Shown: positions 37,224 through 44,792 of the stretch, piece after piece
Layout: each line of letters begins with the position of its first letter
Numbering within the stretch: position 1 is the stretch's first letter
Assembly (NCBI RefSeq): GCF_030852425.1
Contig: NZ_NSDM01000008.1
Span: forward strand, 310,001-374,000
Direction: 5' to 3'
Length of the DNA: 64,000 nucleotides
Source: Saccharothrix longispora
GTDB lineage: Bacteria > Actinomycetota > Actinomycetes > Mycobacteriales > Pseudonocardiaceae
The notes under the pieces: generated by a model
What the model saw: the letters and a program-made list of their open reading frames with translations, nothing else
The model's database searches: none
Told to the model about the DNA's origin: nothing
Program-made: the position numbers and the translations under genes

Positions 37224-38146
37224 CGGGCCAGCGGCTTCACGGAGTCCACCATGGCCTGGAGGTCGGCCTCGGTGGGCGGCGCGGGCTGGGCGGGACCGCC
37301 CTCCAGGTCGCCGTTGGCCATGAACACGTGGAAGCCGGGGTCGCCCCGGAGCACGAGGACCTTCACCATGCCCTTGGTGGCCAGGCACTCGTCGCCCGAG
37401 GTGGTGATGGTCGCGTCGACCTGCACGCCCTCGACCTCGCCCGCCAGCTTCACCGGCCTCGGTTCGCCGAGCTTCACCTCGAACCGCGGCGCCGAGTTGT
37501 AGAACTGGGTGCCGAGCCTCTGCGCGAAGTCCTTGGCCACCGCCGCCAGGTCGCCCGCCGGCACGACCACGCCGCCCGCGCCGCCGCGGGTGAACCCGTT
37601 GCCGCCGCAGTCGTAGGCGCCGGTCAGGGTGAGGCCGGTGAGCTTCACCCCGTCCAGGCCCTCGACGTTCGCCGACCCCGCCGCGGGGGACCAGCCCTTG
37701 GGCACGTCGTAGCTGTAGGACAGGGCGGGCACGGGCAGGCAGTTCCAGTCCCGCTTCGCCGCCTCGCACGACGGCCCGGCCTCGGTCGTCCGCGTCGTGG
37801 TGGGGGCGGACGACCGGGTGGTCGTCGTGGTCGGCGCGCTGCTCGACGTCTGCGCGACCGGCGTGGACCCGGACCGGGTCACGAAGAACGCCGTCAACCC
37901 GCCGGCGAGGAGCACCACCGCGGCGACCGCGACGGCGATCCACACCTTCGTCCGGTCCTTGCGCGGCGGCTCGTCCCCGCCGGAGAACACGCCGAGCCCG
38001 CCGTAGGACCCGAAGCCCTGCTGCGGGTACTCCTGCTGCGGGTACCCGCCGTACGGCGGTTGCTGCGGTTGCGGCTGCTGCCGGCCCCAGTCGCCCTGGT
38101 TGGACTGGCCGCCCCAGCCGGTCTGCCCGTCACCTGGGTACGTCAC
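37220..38146 (-). CDS. Membrane-anchored conserved hypothetical protein B
   Basis: 308 residues: Gln/Pro/Gly-rich N-terminus (WGRQQPQPQQPPYGGYPQQE), one transmembrane helix ([21 protein letters not shown]), a Thr/Ser-rich linker, and an extracytoplasmic domain with four Cys (GPSCEAAKRDWNCLP; YDCGGNGF; GDECLATKG). I chose GTG at 38146 because TACGGT lies 6 bp upstream, giving a leaderless start, and MTYPGDG is a typical N-terminus for such proteins. A GTG seven codons earlier is possible. Function unknown. Confidence 0.75.
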   Translation of the reverse strand: MTYPGDGQTGWGGQSNQGDWGRQQPQPQQPPYGGYPQQEYPQQGFGSYGGLGVFSGGDEPPRKDRTKVWIAVAVAAVVLLAGGLTAFFVTRSGSTPVAQTSSSAPTTTTTRSSAPTTTRTTEAGPSCEAAKRDWNCLPVPALSYSYDVPKGWSPAAGSANVEGLDGVKLTGLTLTGAYDCGGNGFTRGGAGGVVVPAGDLAAVAKDFAQRLGTQFYNSAPRFEVKLGEPRPVKLAGEVEGVQVDATITTSGDECLATKGMVKVLVLRGDPGFHVFMANGDLEGGPAQPAPPTEADLQAMVDSVKPLAR

Positions 38147-38186
38147 CGGTGAACCGTACCCCGACACCGCCGGCAGGGAGGCCGGG

Positions 38187-38594
38187 TCACCCCGGCAGGA
38201 AGCTCAACCGCACCGTGCGCACGGGGTTGTCGACGTTGGTGTCCACCAGGCACACCGACTGCCACGTGCCGAGCGCGAGCACGCCGCCCAGCACCGGGAT
38301 GGTCGCGTACGGCGCCACGAGGGCGGGCAGCACGTGGTCGCGGCCGTGCCCGGGCGTCCCGTGCCGGTGCCGCCACCGGCCGTCGGCGGGGAGCAGGTCC
38401 TCCAGCGCGGCCAGCAGGTCGTCGTCGCTGCCCGCCCCGGTCTCCAGCACGGCGAGGCCCGCGGTGGCGTGCGGCACCCACACGTGCAGCAGGCCGTCGC
38501 CGTCGACGTCGGCCAGGAACTCCTCGCACGCCCGCGTCAGGTCGTGGACGACCCGCTCGGACCCGGTGCGGACCTCGATCTCTTCGCTGCGCAT
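38187..38594 (-). CDS. YjbQ-family protein (UPF0047)
   Basis: 135 residues, whole UPF0047 fold: LLHVWVPHATAGLAVLETG, WRHRHGTPGHGRDHVLPALV and the end GTWQSVCLVDTNVDNPVRTV. Family members have weak thiamine-phosphate synthase activity in vitro and conserved His ligands, but the physiological role is open. ATG chosen eight codons into a longer frame. Divergent from the SDR gene. Confidence 0.9.
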   Translation of the reverse strand: MRSEEIEVRTGSERVVHDLTRACEEFLADVDGDGLLHVWVPHATAGLAVLETGAGSDDDLLAALEDLLPADGRWRHRHGTPGHGRDHVLPALVAPYATIPVLGGVLALGTWQSVCLVDTNVDNPVRTVRLSFLPG

Positions 38595-38659
38595 GACCCC
38601 ATACCTTGCCCGGAACAATGCCGGTGCGCCCGCACGGCCCGGTCGGGCAGGATCGCGGT

Positions 38660-39436
38660 GTGATCCACACCGCGATCGTCACGGGCGCCAACCAGGGCAT
38701 CGGCGCCGCCACGGCCAAGGCCCTCGCCGCCCGGGGCGTCAACGTCCTCGTCACGTTCCTGCGCTTCGCGCCCGCGCCGGACCCGAGCACCCCGCCCGAG
38801 TACTTCGCCGCCCGCGAGTCGGACGCCGACCACGTCGTCGCCGCCATCACCGAGGCGGGCGGCCGGGCCCACGCCGTCGAGGCCGACCTGGCCGACCCCC
38901 TCGTGCCCGCCCGGCTGTTCGACGTCGCCGAGCACGTCTTCGGGCCGGTCGACATCCTGGTCAACAACGCCTCCAGTTGGGTGCAGGACACGTTCCTGGC
39001 CGCCGAGACCGACCAGTTCGGCCGCGTGCTGCGCGCCGTGACGCCCCAGACGTTCGACGCGCAGTTCGCCGTGGACGCCCGCGCGGGGGCCCTGATGATC
39101 TCCGAGTTCGCCCGCAGGCACATCGCGCGCGGCGGCAACTGGGGCCGCATCGTCGGCCTCACCTCCGGCGGCCCCCTCGGGTTCCCGAGCGAGGTCACGT
39201 ACGGCGCGGCCAAGGCGGCGCTCGACAACTACGCCATGTCCGCCGCCGCCGAGCTGTGGCCGCACGGCATCACGTCGAACGTCGTGAAACCGGGCGTCAC
39301 CGACACCGGCTGGGTCAACGACGCGGTGCGCGCGCAGCACGACGTCTCGCAGCCCGAGGACGTGGCCGGGGTCGTCGCCTTCCTCTGCTCCGACGAGGCG
39401 GCGAAAGTGACGAAGAACGTCATCACGCTGCACTGA
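38660..39436 (+). CDS. Short-chain dehydrogenase/reductase
   Basis: 258 residues. Cofactor loop TGANQGIGAATAKAL, NNAS structural motif in VDILVNNASSWVQD, active-site Ser in GLTSGG and YxxxK in YGAAKAALDNYA (V-T-Y-G-A-A-K). Classical SDR, NAD(P)(H)-dependent, substrate unknown. The region after the cofactor loop has an insertion (APAPDPSTPPEYFAARES). CAGGAT 6 bp before the GTG: leaderless. Ends before a thioesterase-like gene 32 bp on. Confidence 0.92.
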   Translation: MIHTAIVTGANQGIGAATAKALAARGVNVLVTFLRFAPAPDPSTPPEYFAARESDADHVVAAITEAGGRAHAVEADLADPLVPARLFDVAEHVFGPVDILVNNASSWVQDTFLAAETDQFGRVLRAVTPQTFDAQFAVDARAGALMISEFARRHIARGGNWGRIVGLTSGGPLGFPSEVTYGAAKAALDNYAMSAAAELWPHGITSNVVKPGVTDTGWVNDAVRAQHDVSQPEDVAGVVAFLCSDEAAKVTKNVITLH

Positions 39437-39468
39437 CCGGCTCCTACCCGCCGGTAACATGGCTGCGC

Positions 39469-39951
39469 GTGAAGGCATCGCACCTCCGCCGGGGCATGAA
39501 CCTGTGGCCGCCGTTCCTGTTCGCCGGCATCCGCGTCGTGGAGCTGTCCGACGACTACCGCCGCGCCAGGGTCCGCCTGCGCATGCACCGGTGGAACCGC
39601 AACTACGTGGGCACCCACTTCGGCGGCTCGCTGTTCGCCATGACCGACCCGTTCTGGATGCTGCTCGTCCTGCACCACCTGGGCCGCGAGCACCTCGTGT
39701 GGGACAAGGCGGGCGAGATCGAGTTCGTCACGCCCGGCCGGGGCACCGTCACCGCCGAGTTCCGCCTCACCGACGAGCACCTCGACGAGATCCGCTCGCG
39801 GACCGCCGACGGCGGCAAGGCGCTGGTCTGGTTCGAGACCGACGTCGTCGACGAGACCGGCGCCGTCGTCGCCCGCACCCGCAAGCAGGTCTACGCCCGG
39901 CGCAAGCGGCGCGGGAACCCGGTGGACGCCGACGCGCCCCGGGCCGTCTGA
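39469..39951 (+). CDS. DUF4442 hotdog-fold protein (thioesterase-like)
   Basis: 160 residues: NLWPPFLFAGIRVVELSDDY, the hotdog helix NYVGTHFGGSLFAMTDPFWM, and VTARFRL-type strands (GTVTAEFRLTDEHL). The family resembles acyl-CoA thioesterases; activity is unproven. TAACAT 8 bp before the GTG suggests a leaderless mRNA. The C-terminus is basic (RKQVYARRKRRGN). Confidence 0.85.
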   Translation: MKASHLRRGMNLWPPFLFAGIRVVELSDDYRRARVRLRMHRWNRNYVGTHFGGSLFAMTDPFWMLLVLHHLGREHLVWDKAGEIEFVTPGRGTVTAEFRLTDEHLDEIRSRTADGGKALVWFETDVVDETGAVVARTRKQVYARRKRRGNPVDADAPRAV

Positions 39952-39958
39952 TGACCGC

Positions 39959-40966
39959 ATGCGCGAAGCCTTCGGAACGACCTTCGACGTCCCCCTCGGC
40001 TACCTGAACACCGCGTCCGTCGGCGTGCCGCCCGCCCCCACCGCGGCCGCCGTCGCCGACGCGGTGCGCCGCTGGTCCACCGGTCTGGACAACGGCGGCA
40101 CGGCCGACCCGCACGTCACCGCCGCCCGCCGCGCGTTCGGCCGCCTCGTCGGCGTCCCCGGCGACCGCGTCGCGTCCGGCGCCTCCGTGTCCCAGCTCGT
40201 CGCCCTGGTCGCCGCGAGCGTCCCGCCGACCACCTCGGTCCTCGTCGCGAGGGGCGACTTCACCAGCCTCACCTTCCCCTTCGCGGCCCACGGCCTGCGG
40301 ATCACCGAAGTCGACCTCGACGACGTCCCCGCCCACGCCCCCCGGCACGACCTGGTCGCGGTGAGCGTCGTCCAGTCCGCCGACGGCCGCGCCGTGGACC
40401 TCGACGCCCTGCGCGCGGCCGGCACCCCGGTCCTCCTCGACGCCACCCAGGCGGTCGGCTGGACCCCGCTCGACCTGGGGTGGGCCGACTGGGTCGTCGC
40501 CGCCGGCTACAAGTTCCTGATGGCCCCGCGCGGCTGCGCCTGGCTGGCCTGCTCACCGGCCGCGCTGGCCCGCACCACCCCCGCCGCCGCCAACTGGTAC
40601 GCGGGCGACGACCCCTGGACCTCGGTCTACGGCCTCCCGCTGCGCCTGGCCCCGGACGCCCGGCGGCTGGACCTGTCCCCGGTCTGGCTGTCCCAGTTCG
40701 GTGCCGCCGAGTCCCTGCCCTACCTGGCCGGGCTGGACCTCGGCGAGGTCCGCGAGCACGCCGTGGGCCTGGCGAACGACCTGCTCACGGCCCTCGACCT
40801 GCCCCCGGCGCCCAGCCCGATCGTCTCCCTCGGCCTGCCCGGCGCGGCGGAGAAGCTGGCCGCCGCGGGCGTCCGCTCCAGCGTCCGGGCCGGTCGGGTC
40901 CGCCTCGCGTTCCACCTCTACAACACCGCCGAGGACGTCGACGCGGTGCTCGCGGCGCTCCGCTGA
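39959..40966 (+). CDS. Class V aminotransferase family protein
   Basis: 335 residues, fold type I PLP enzyme: YLNTASVGVPPAP, VLLDATQAVGW (Asp for the PLP nitrogen), Schiff-base Lys in VVAAGYKFLMAPRG. Resembles cysteine-desulfurase/kynureninase-like class V enzymes but lacks the desulfurase Cys loop, and it is shorter than IscS/SufS (~400). Seven bp after the DUF4442 gene, probably co-transcribed. Substrate unknown. Confidence 0.88.
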   Translation: MREAFGTTFDVPLGYLNTASVGVPPAPTAAAVADAVRRWSTGLDNGGTADPHVTAARRAFGRLVGVPGDRVASGASVSQLVALVAASVPPTTSVLVARGDFTSLTFPFAAHGLRITEVDLDDVPAHAPRHDLVAVSVVQSADGRAVDLDALRAAGTPVLLDATQAVGWTPLDLGWADWVVAAGYKFLMAPRGCAWLACSPAALARTTPAAANWYAGDDPWTSVYGLPLRLAPDARRLDLSPVWLSQFGAAESLPYLAGLDLGEVREHAVGLANDLLTALDLPPAPSPIVSLGLPGAAEKLAAAGVRSSVRAGRVRLAFHLYNTAEDVDAVLAALR

Positions 40967-40991
40967 CGCACTTCCGTTACCGTGGGTCTTC

Positions 40992-41750
40992 GTGTCGGTT
41001 CCTCCCGAATCACCCGAAGAGGTGACGCAGCGGATTCCTCCGCTCCGCCCCTCGGACACCGCCCCCCTGTGGCGGCCGTCCGAGATCGGGCAGCTGGACT
41101 CCCTGCTCAGCACACCACCGCCCGCACCCGCGTCCGCGCCACCGCCCGCGCCGGGGACGTCGCGCCGCGGCCTGCTGGTCAAGGCCGCCGGCCTGCTCGG
41201 CGTGGCGGTGGTGTCCGGCCTGGTCTGGCTGCTGGTCATGCCGAAGGACACGCCGACCGGCACGCCCACCACCACGCCCGCGCCGGCGGGGGAGTTCACC
41301 TTCGCAGAGTCGGCGCAGGCCCCGGAGCCGCTCAAGGACAGCGACTGCGCGTCCCACGCCTACGGCCAGACCAAGGCGTTCCTCACCGCGACCCCGTGCC
41401 AGCAGCTCACCCGCGGCCTGTACACGACGAGGACACCCGACGGCGTGACGGTCTACACGTCCGTGTCGGTCGTGCGCATGAGGACCGTCGAGGACGCCAC
41501 CAAGCTCAAGGACCTGACCAGCCGCGACGGCACGGGCAACGTCAACGACCTGGTCAAGGACGGCGCGGTGAAGGTCCAGGGCCTGTCCACCCTCGGCAAC
41601 GGCGGGTTCGCGGCCCAGCTCAAGGACCGCGACCTGGTCATCATCGAGTCGGACACGATCACGCACGGCGCGAACGAGGCCGAGCACAACCGCCTCATGA
41701 AGAAGATCAGCTTCGAGGCGATGCGGCTCGCGGACGAGCTGAGGGGCTGA
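40992..41750 (+). CDS. Membrane-anchored hypothetical protein
   Basis: 252 residues: Pro-rich cytoplasmic segment (~65 residues, with PPPAPASAPPPAPGTSRRG), one transmembrane helix (AAGLLGVAVVSGLVWLLVM), a Thr/Pro linker, and an extracytoplasmic domain with two Cys (KDSDCASHAYGQ; TATPCQQLTRGLYT). TACCGT 8 bp before the GTG: leaderless. The architecture resembles the two proteins at 36.5-38.1 kb. Function unknown. Confidence 0.72.
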   Translation: MSVPPESPEEVTQRIPPLRPSDTAPLWRPSEIGQLDSLLSTPPPAPASAPPPAPGTSRRGLLVKAAGLLGVAVVSGLVWLLVMPKDTPTGTPTTTPAPAGEFTFAESAQAPEPLKDSDCASHAYGQTKAFLTATPCQQLTRGLYTTRTPDGVTVYTSVSVVRMRTVEDATKLKDLTSRDGTGNVNDLVKDGAVKVQGLSTLGNGGFAAQLKDRDLVIIESDTITHGANEAEHNRLMKKISFEAMRLADELRG

Positions 41751-41759
41751 GGGGCCGGG

Positions 41760-42188
41760 TCAGCCGACCGCGGCCCCCGGCATCGTGATCGACAGCGGCG
41801 CGACCCCGGCGACCTTCCGCCACCGGGTGCCCCGCACGGCGGACACCGTCAGCGCGTCCAGCGCCGACCGCCGCAGCGCGCCGTCGTCGGTCCGCTCCAG
41901 CACCCCGCGCCACGCCGCGCACGCGTCCGCCTCCACCGCGATCAGCGCCGCGATGGCCGACGCGGCGCTGTCCACCGGCTGCGGCGGCAGGTACGCCGCC
42001 GCGGGCGGGCGGGGCGTCGCCCCCTGGTCCCGCAGCCACCGCTCGGTGGTGTCCCGCCGGGCCCGGTGCGCGTTCGCGCCGTCCGCCACCGCCGCGGCCT
42101 GCTGCTCGATGAACGCGCTGACCAGCCCGTACGTCCACACCGCCGCGTGCTCGGCGGCCAACGCGTCCTGCACCGCGTCCACGCTCAC
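41760..42188 (-). CDS. Ferritin-like DUF4439 protein
   Basis: 142 residues, helical. The N-terminal VDAVQDALAAEHAAVWTYGL and the second helix pair carry Glu/His residues in the spacing of a ferritin-like four-helix bundle; whether metal is bound is not clear. GTG start overlaps the lipoprotein gene stop by 4 bp. As I recall, mycobacteria keep a similar pair at the same place upstream of rimP. Confidence 0.82.
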   Translation of the reverse strand: MSVDAVQDALAAEHAAVWTYGLVSAFIEQQAAAVADGANAHRARRDTTERWLRDQGATPRPPAAAYLPPQPVDSAASAIAALIAVEADACAAWRGVLERTDDGALRRSALDALTVSAVRGTRWRKVAGVAPLSITMPGAAVG

Positions 42189-42628
42189 GACAACGCCTCC
42201 ACCAGACTCGCGCACCCGGCGGCCACCGAGGCGACCAACCCGACCCGGTGCGACCCGACCGTCACCGCCAGGTCGCCGGCCTGCTTCTGCGCCGCCTGGA
42301 GCGACGTAACCAACGTCTCCCGCGTCCCCCCGGCGGGTGGCGCCACCGACGGCGGCGGCGAGGGCGGCGGCGTCGACCCCGGCACCCGCGGCGTGGCGCG
42401 CTCGATCTCCGCGCGCAGCCGGTCGGCGTGCTCGGTCCGGGCGGCGGCCGTCTCCGGCGCGCCGACCGCCGCGGCCAGCGCGGCGTCGGACAGGGCGGCC
42501 CCCACCAGGTCTTCCAGCACGTCCGGGGGTGGCGGAGGGGGAGGTTCCGGGGTGCACGCCGCCACGAACGGCACCGTTGCCGCCGCCAGCAGCACTCCCC
42601 GCCTGCTGAACGCCGATTCACCGATCAC
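42185..42628 (-). CDS. Tat-exported lipoprotein, partner of the DUF4439 protein
   Basis: 147 residues. Tat-type signal SRRGVLLAAATVPFVAAC with twin Arg and a lipobox Cys, then a Pro-rich stretch and a helical domain (~50-147) with no Cys. CAGGAT lies 8 bp before the GTG on the minus strand, so leaderless. Tat export and lipidation suggest a folded, possibly cofactor-containing surface protein working with its ferritin-like neighbour. Function unknown. Confidence 0.78.
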   Translation of the reverse strand: MIGESAFSRRGVLLAAATVPFVAACTPEPPPPPPPDVLEDLVGAALSDAALAAAVGAPETAAARTEHADRLRAEIERATPRVPGSTPPPSPPPSVAPPAGGTRETLVTSLQAAQKQAGDLAVTVGSHRVGLVASVAAGCASLVEALS

Positions 42629-42794
42629 GGGTACCGATCCTGCCAGAGCCGGAACGGGCGCCGCCCTCCCGTGGGACGTGCGCCCCCGCCGGGACGAGAT
42701 AGTCTGGGCGACCACGGCCGGCGAGTGCAGCGTCGACCGGGGTCGTCATGCCCTCCGCCCTGACCCTGCACACGTCGACACAAGGAGTCACCAC

Positions 42795-43319
42795 GTGTCC
42801 AGCCCGCCGCGCGGAGAACTCGCCGCGCAGCTAACCCCCGTCGTGCGGGAGGCGGTCGAGGCCATCGGCTTCGACCTCGAACTGCTCGACGTGAACCAGG
42901 CTGGGCGTCGCAGGCTGGTGAAGGTGGTCGTCGACGGCGACGACGGGATCGGCCTGGACGAGGTGGCTCAGGCGAGCCGCGTCGTGTCGGCCGCCCTCGA
43001 CGCGAACGAGCACCTCATCGCCGGCCCGTACACGCTTGAGGTCACCTCGCCGGGCGCCGACCGCCCGCTGACCAGGCCGCGCCACTGGAAGCGCAACCGG
43101 TTGCGCCTGGTGAAGGTCAAGCAGCCCGACCAGGTCGAGTGGTTCGGCCGCGTCGGTGACGCGGACGACACCGGGGTCGTGCTGCTGGTCAAGGGCGAGC
43201 TGCGCCGCGTCGAGTACTCGACGATCGAGCGCGCCGCCGTGGAAGTGGAGTTCAAGCAGCCGCCCGTCGAGGAGCTCGCGCTCCTGGAGGGCAAGCACCT
43301 GAAGGAGGAGTCGGAGTGA
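42795..43319 (+). CDS. rimP: Ribosome maturation factor RimP
   Basis: 174 residues. Acts in 30S subunit maturation. Recognised by [40 protein letters not shown] and [20 protein letters not shown], plus the C-terminal SH3-like barrel. GTG start with AAGGAG 8 nt before. Its stop overlaps the nusA GTG by 4 bp. First gene of the conserved nusA-infB operon. Confidence 0.95.
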   Translation: MSSPPRGELAAQLTPVVREAVEAIGFDLELLDVNQAGRRRLVKVVVDGDDGIGLDEVAQASRVVSAALDANEHLIAGPYTLEVTSPGADRPLTRPRHWKRNRLRLVKVKQPDQVEWFGRVGDADDTGVVLLVKGELRRVEYSTIERAAVEVEFKQPPVEELALLEGKHLKEESE

Positions 43320-44338
43320 ACGTCGACATCGCCGCTCTCAGGGCGATCGAACGGGACAAGGACATCCCCTTCGACACGGTCCTCGAAGCGATCGAGACCG
43401 CCCTGCTCACCGCCTACAAGCACACCGACGGGCACCACTCGCACTCGCGGGTCGAGATCGACCGCAAGACCGGCGTGGTGCGCGTCCTCGCCCAGGAGCT
43501 CAACCCCGACGGCTCGGTGGCCGAGGAGTGGGACGACACCCCCGAGGGGTTCGGCCGCATCGCCGCCACCACCGCCCGCCAGGTGATCCTCCAGCGCCTG
43601 CGCGACGCCGAGCACGAGCGCACCTACGGCGAGTTCTCCGCCAAGGAGGGCGAGATCATCGGCGGCGTCGTGCAGCGCGACGCCCGCGCGAACGCCCGCG
43701 GCATGGTCGTCGTCCAGATCGGCGACACCGAGGGCGTGCTGCCCCCGGCCGAGCAGGTGCCCGGCGAGACCTACGTCCACGGTTCGCGGATCAAGTGCTA
43801 CGTCGTGGGCGTGTCCCGCGGTCAGCGCGGCCCGCAGATCACCCTCTCCCGCACCCACCCGAACCTCGTGCGCCGGCTGTTCGCGCTGGAGGTCCCGGAG
43901 ATCGCGGACGGCACCGTGGTGATCCCCGCGGTGGCACGTGAGGCAGGTCACCGTTCGAAGATCGCGGTCCGCTCGTCGGTGCCCGGGGTCAACGCCAAGG
44001 GCGCCTGCATCGGCCCGATGGGCGCCCGTGTGCGCAACGTCATGAGCGAGCTGGCCGGTGAGAAGATCGACATCATCGACCACTCGGACGACCCGGCCAC
44101 GTTCGTCGGGAATGCCCTGTCGCCTGCGAAGGTCGTGTCCGTCAAGGTGCTCGACGAACGCGCCAAGACGGCGCGCGTCGTCGTGCCGGACTTCCAGCTC
44201 TCCCTCGCCATCGGCAAGGAGGGCCAGAACGCCCGGTTGGCCGCCAGGCTGACCGGCTGGCGCATCGACATCCGCTCCGACGCGGACGCCGGCGGGGCCG
44301 CTCCGGCGGGCGCGGCGACGTCCGGTTCGGCCGAATAG
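43316..44338 (+). CDS. nusA: Transcription termination/antitermination factor NusA
   Basis: 340 residues, the short actinobacterial form without the C-terminal acidic repeats. N-terminal RNA-polymerase-binding domain ([20 protein letters not shown]), S1 domain ([20 protein letters not shown]), KH1 and KH2 ([47 protein letters not shown]). Tail Ala/Gly-rich. Confidence 0.97.
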   Translation: MNVDIAALRAIERDKDIPFDTVLEAIETALLTAYKHTDGHHSHSRVEIDRKTGVVRVLAQELNPDGSVAEEWDDTPEGFGRIAATTARQVILQRLRDAEHERTYGEFSAKEGEIIGGVVQRDARANARGMVVVQIGDTEGVLPPAEQVPGETYVHGSRIKCYVVGVSRGQRGPQITLSRTHPNLVRRLFALEVPEIADGTVVIPAVAREAGHRSKIAVRSSVPGVNAKGACIGPMGARVRNVMSELAGEKIDIIDHSDDPATFVGNALSPAKVVSVKVLDERAKTARVVVPDFQLSLAIGKEGQNARLAARLTGWRIDIRSDADAGGAAPAGAATSGSAE

Positions 44339-44360
44339 GCATTAGGGGATAGACTTCCCA

Positions 44361-44705
44361 GTGGTTCAACGTCGGGGATCGGTTCTCACGCACATCGGCC
44401 CGGTTCGTACGTGCATAGGATGCCGCGCTCGGACGTTGCCCTCCGAGCTGCTGCGCGTGGTGGTCGTGGACGGGACCGTGGTCCCGGACACGCGCCGACG
44501 GTTGCCGGGGCGGGGAGCATGGCTGCACCCCGATCCCGGTTGCCTGCGCAACGCAGAGAAGCGCCGGGCGTTCCCCAGGGCCTTCCGGGTCCAGGGTCCG
44601 CTCGACGTCGAAGGCTTGCGCGAACACTTCGAGCAGTACCGCCAGGAGGTCGCGGGATCGCCCCGTGACCAGCAGGAAGCAAGGAAGCAGGTCGACCCGT
44701 CATGA
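44361..44705 (+). CDS. ylxR: YlxR-family RNA-binding protein (DUF448)
   Basis: 114 residues: VRTCIGCRAR, then LPGRGAWLHPDPGCL and the Lys/Arg patch EKRRAFPRAFR, the complete YlxR fold. B. subtilis members affect RNase P and the nucleoid. TAGACT 5 bp before the GTG suggests an internal leaderless promoter in addition to read-through from nusA. Confidence 0.92.
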   Translation: MVQRRGSVLTHIGPVRTCIGCRARTLPSELLRVVVVDGTVVPDTRRRLPGRGAWLHPDPGCLRNAEKRRAFPRAFRVQGPLDVEGLREHFEQYRQEVAGSPRDQQEARKQVDPS

Positions 44706-44792
44706 GTCAGCCGTGAAGCTGAAGACATGAACGCGCGACGTTAAGACGAGGTCGACGGGACCAGCCGCCGGCCTCCCTCACAGAGGAGTGCA

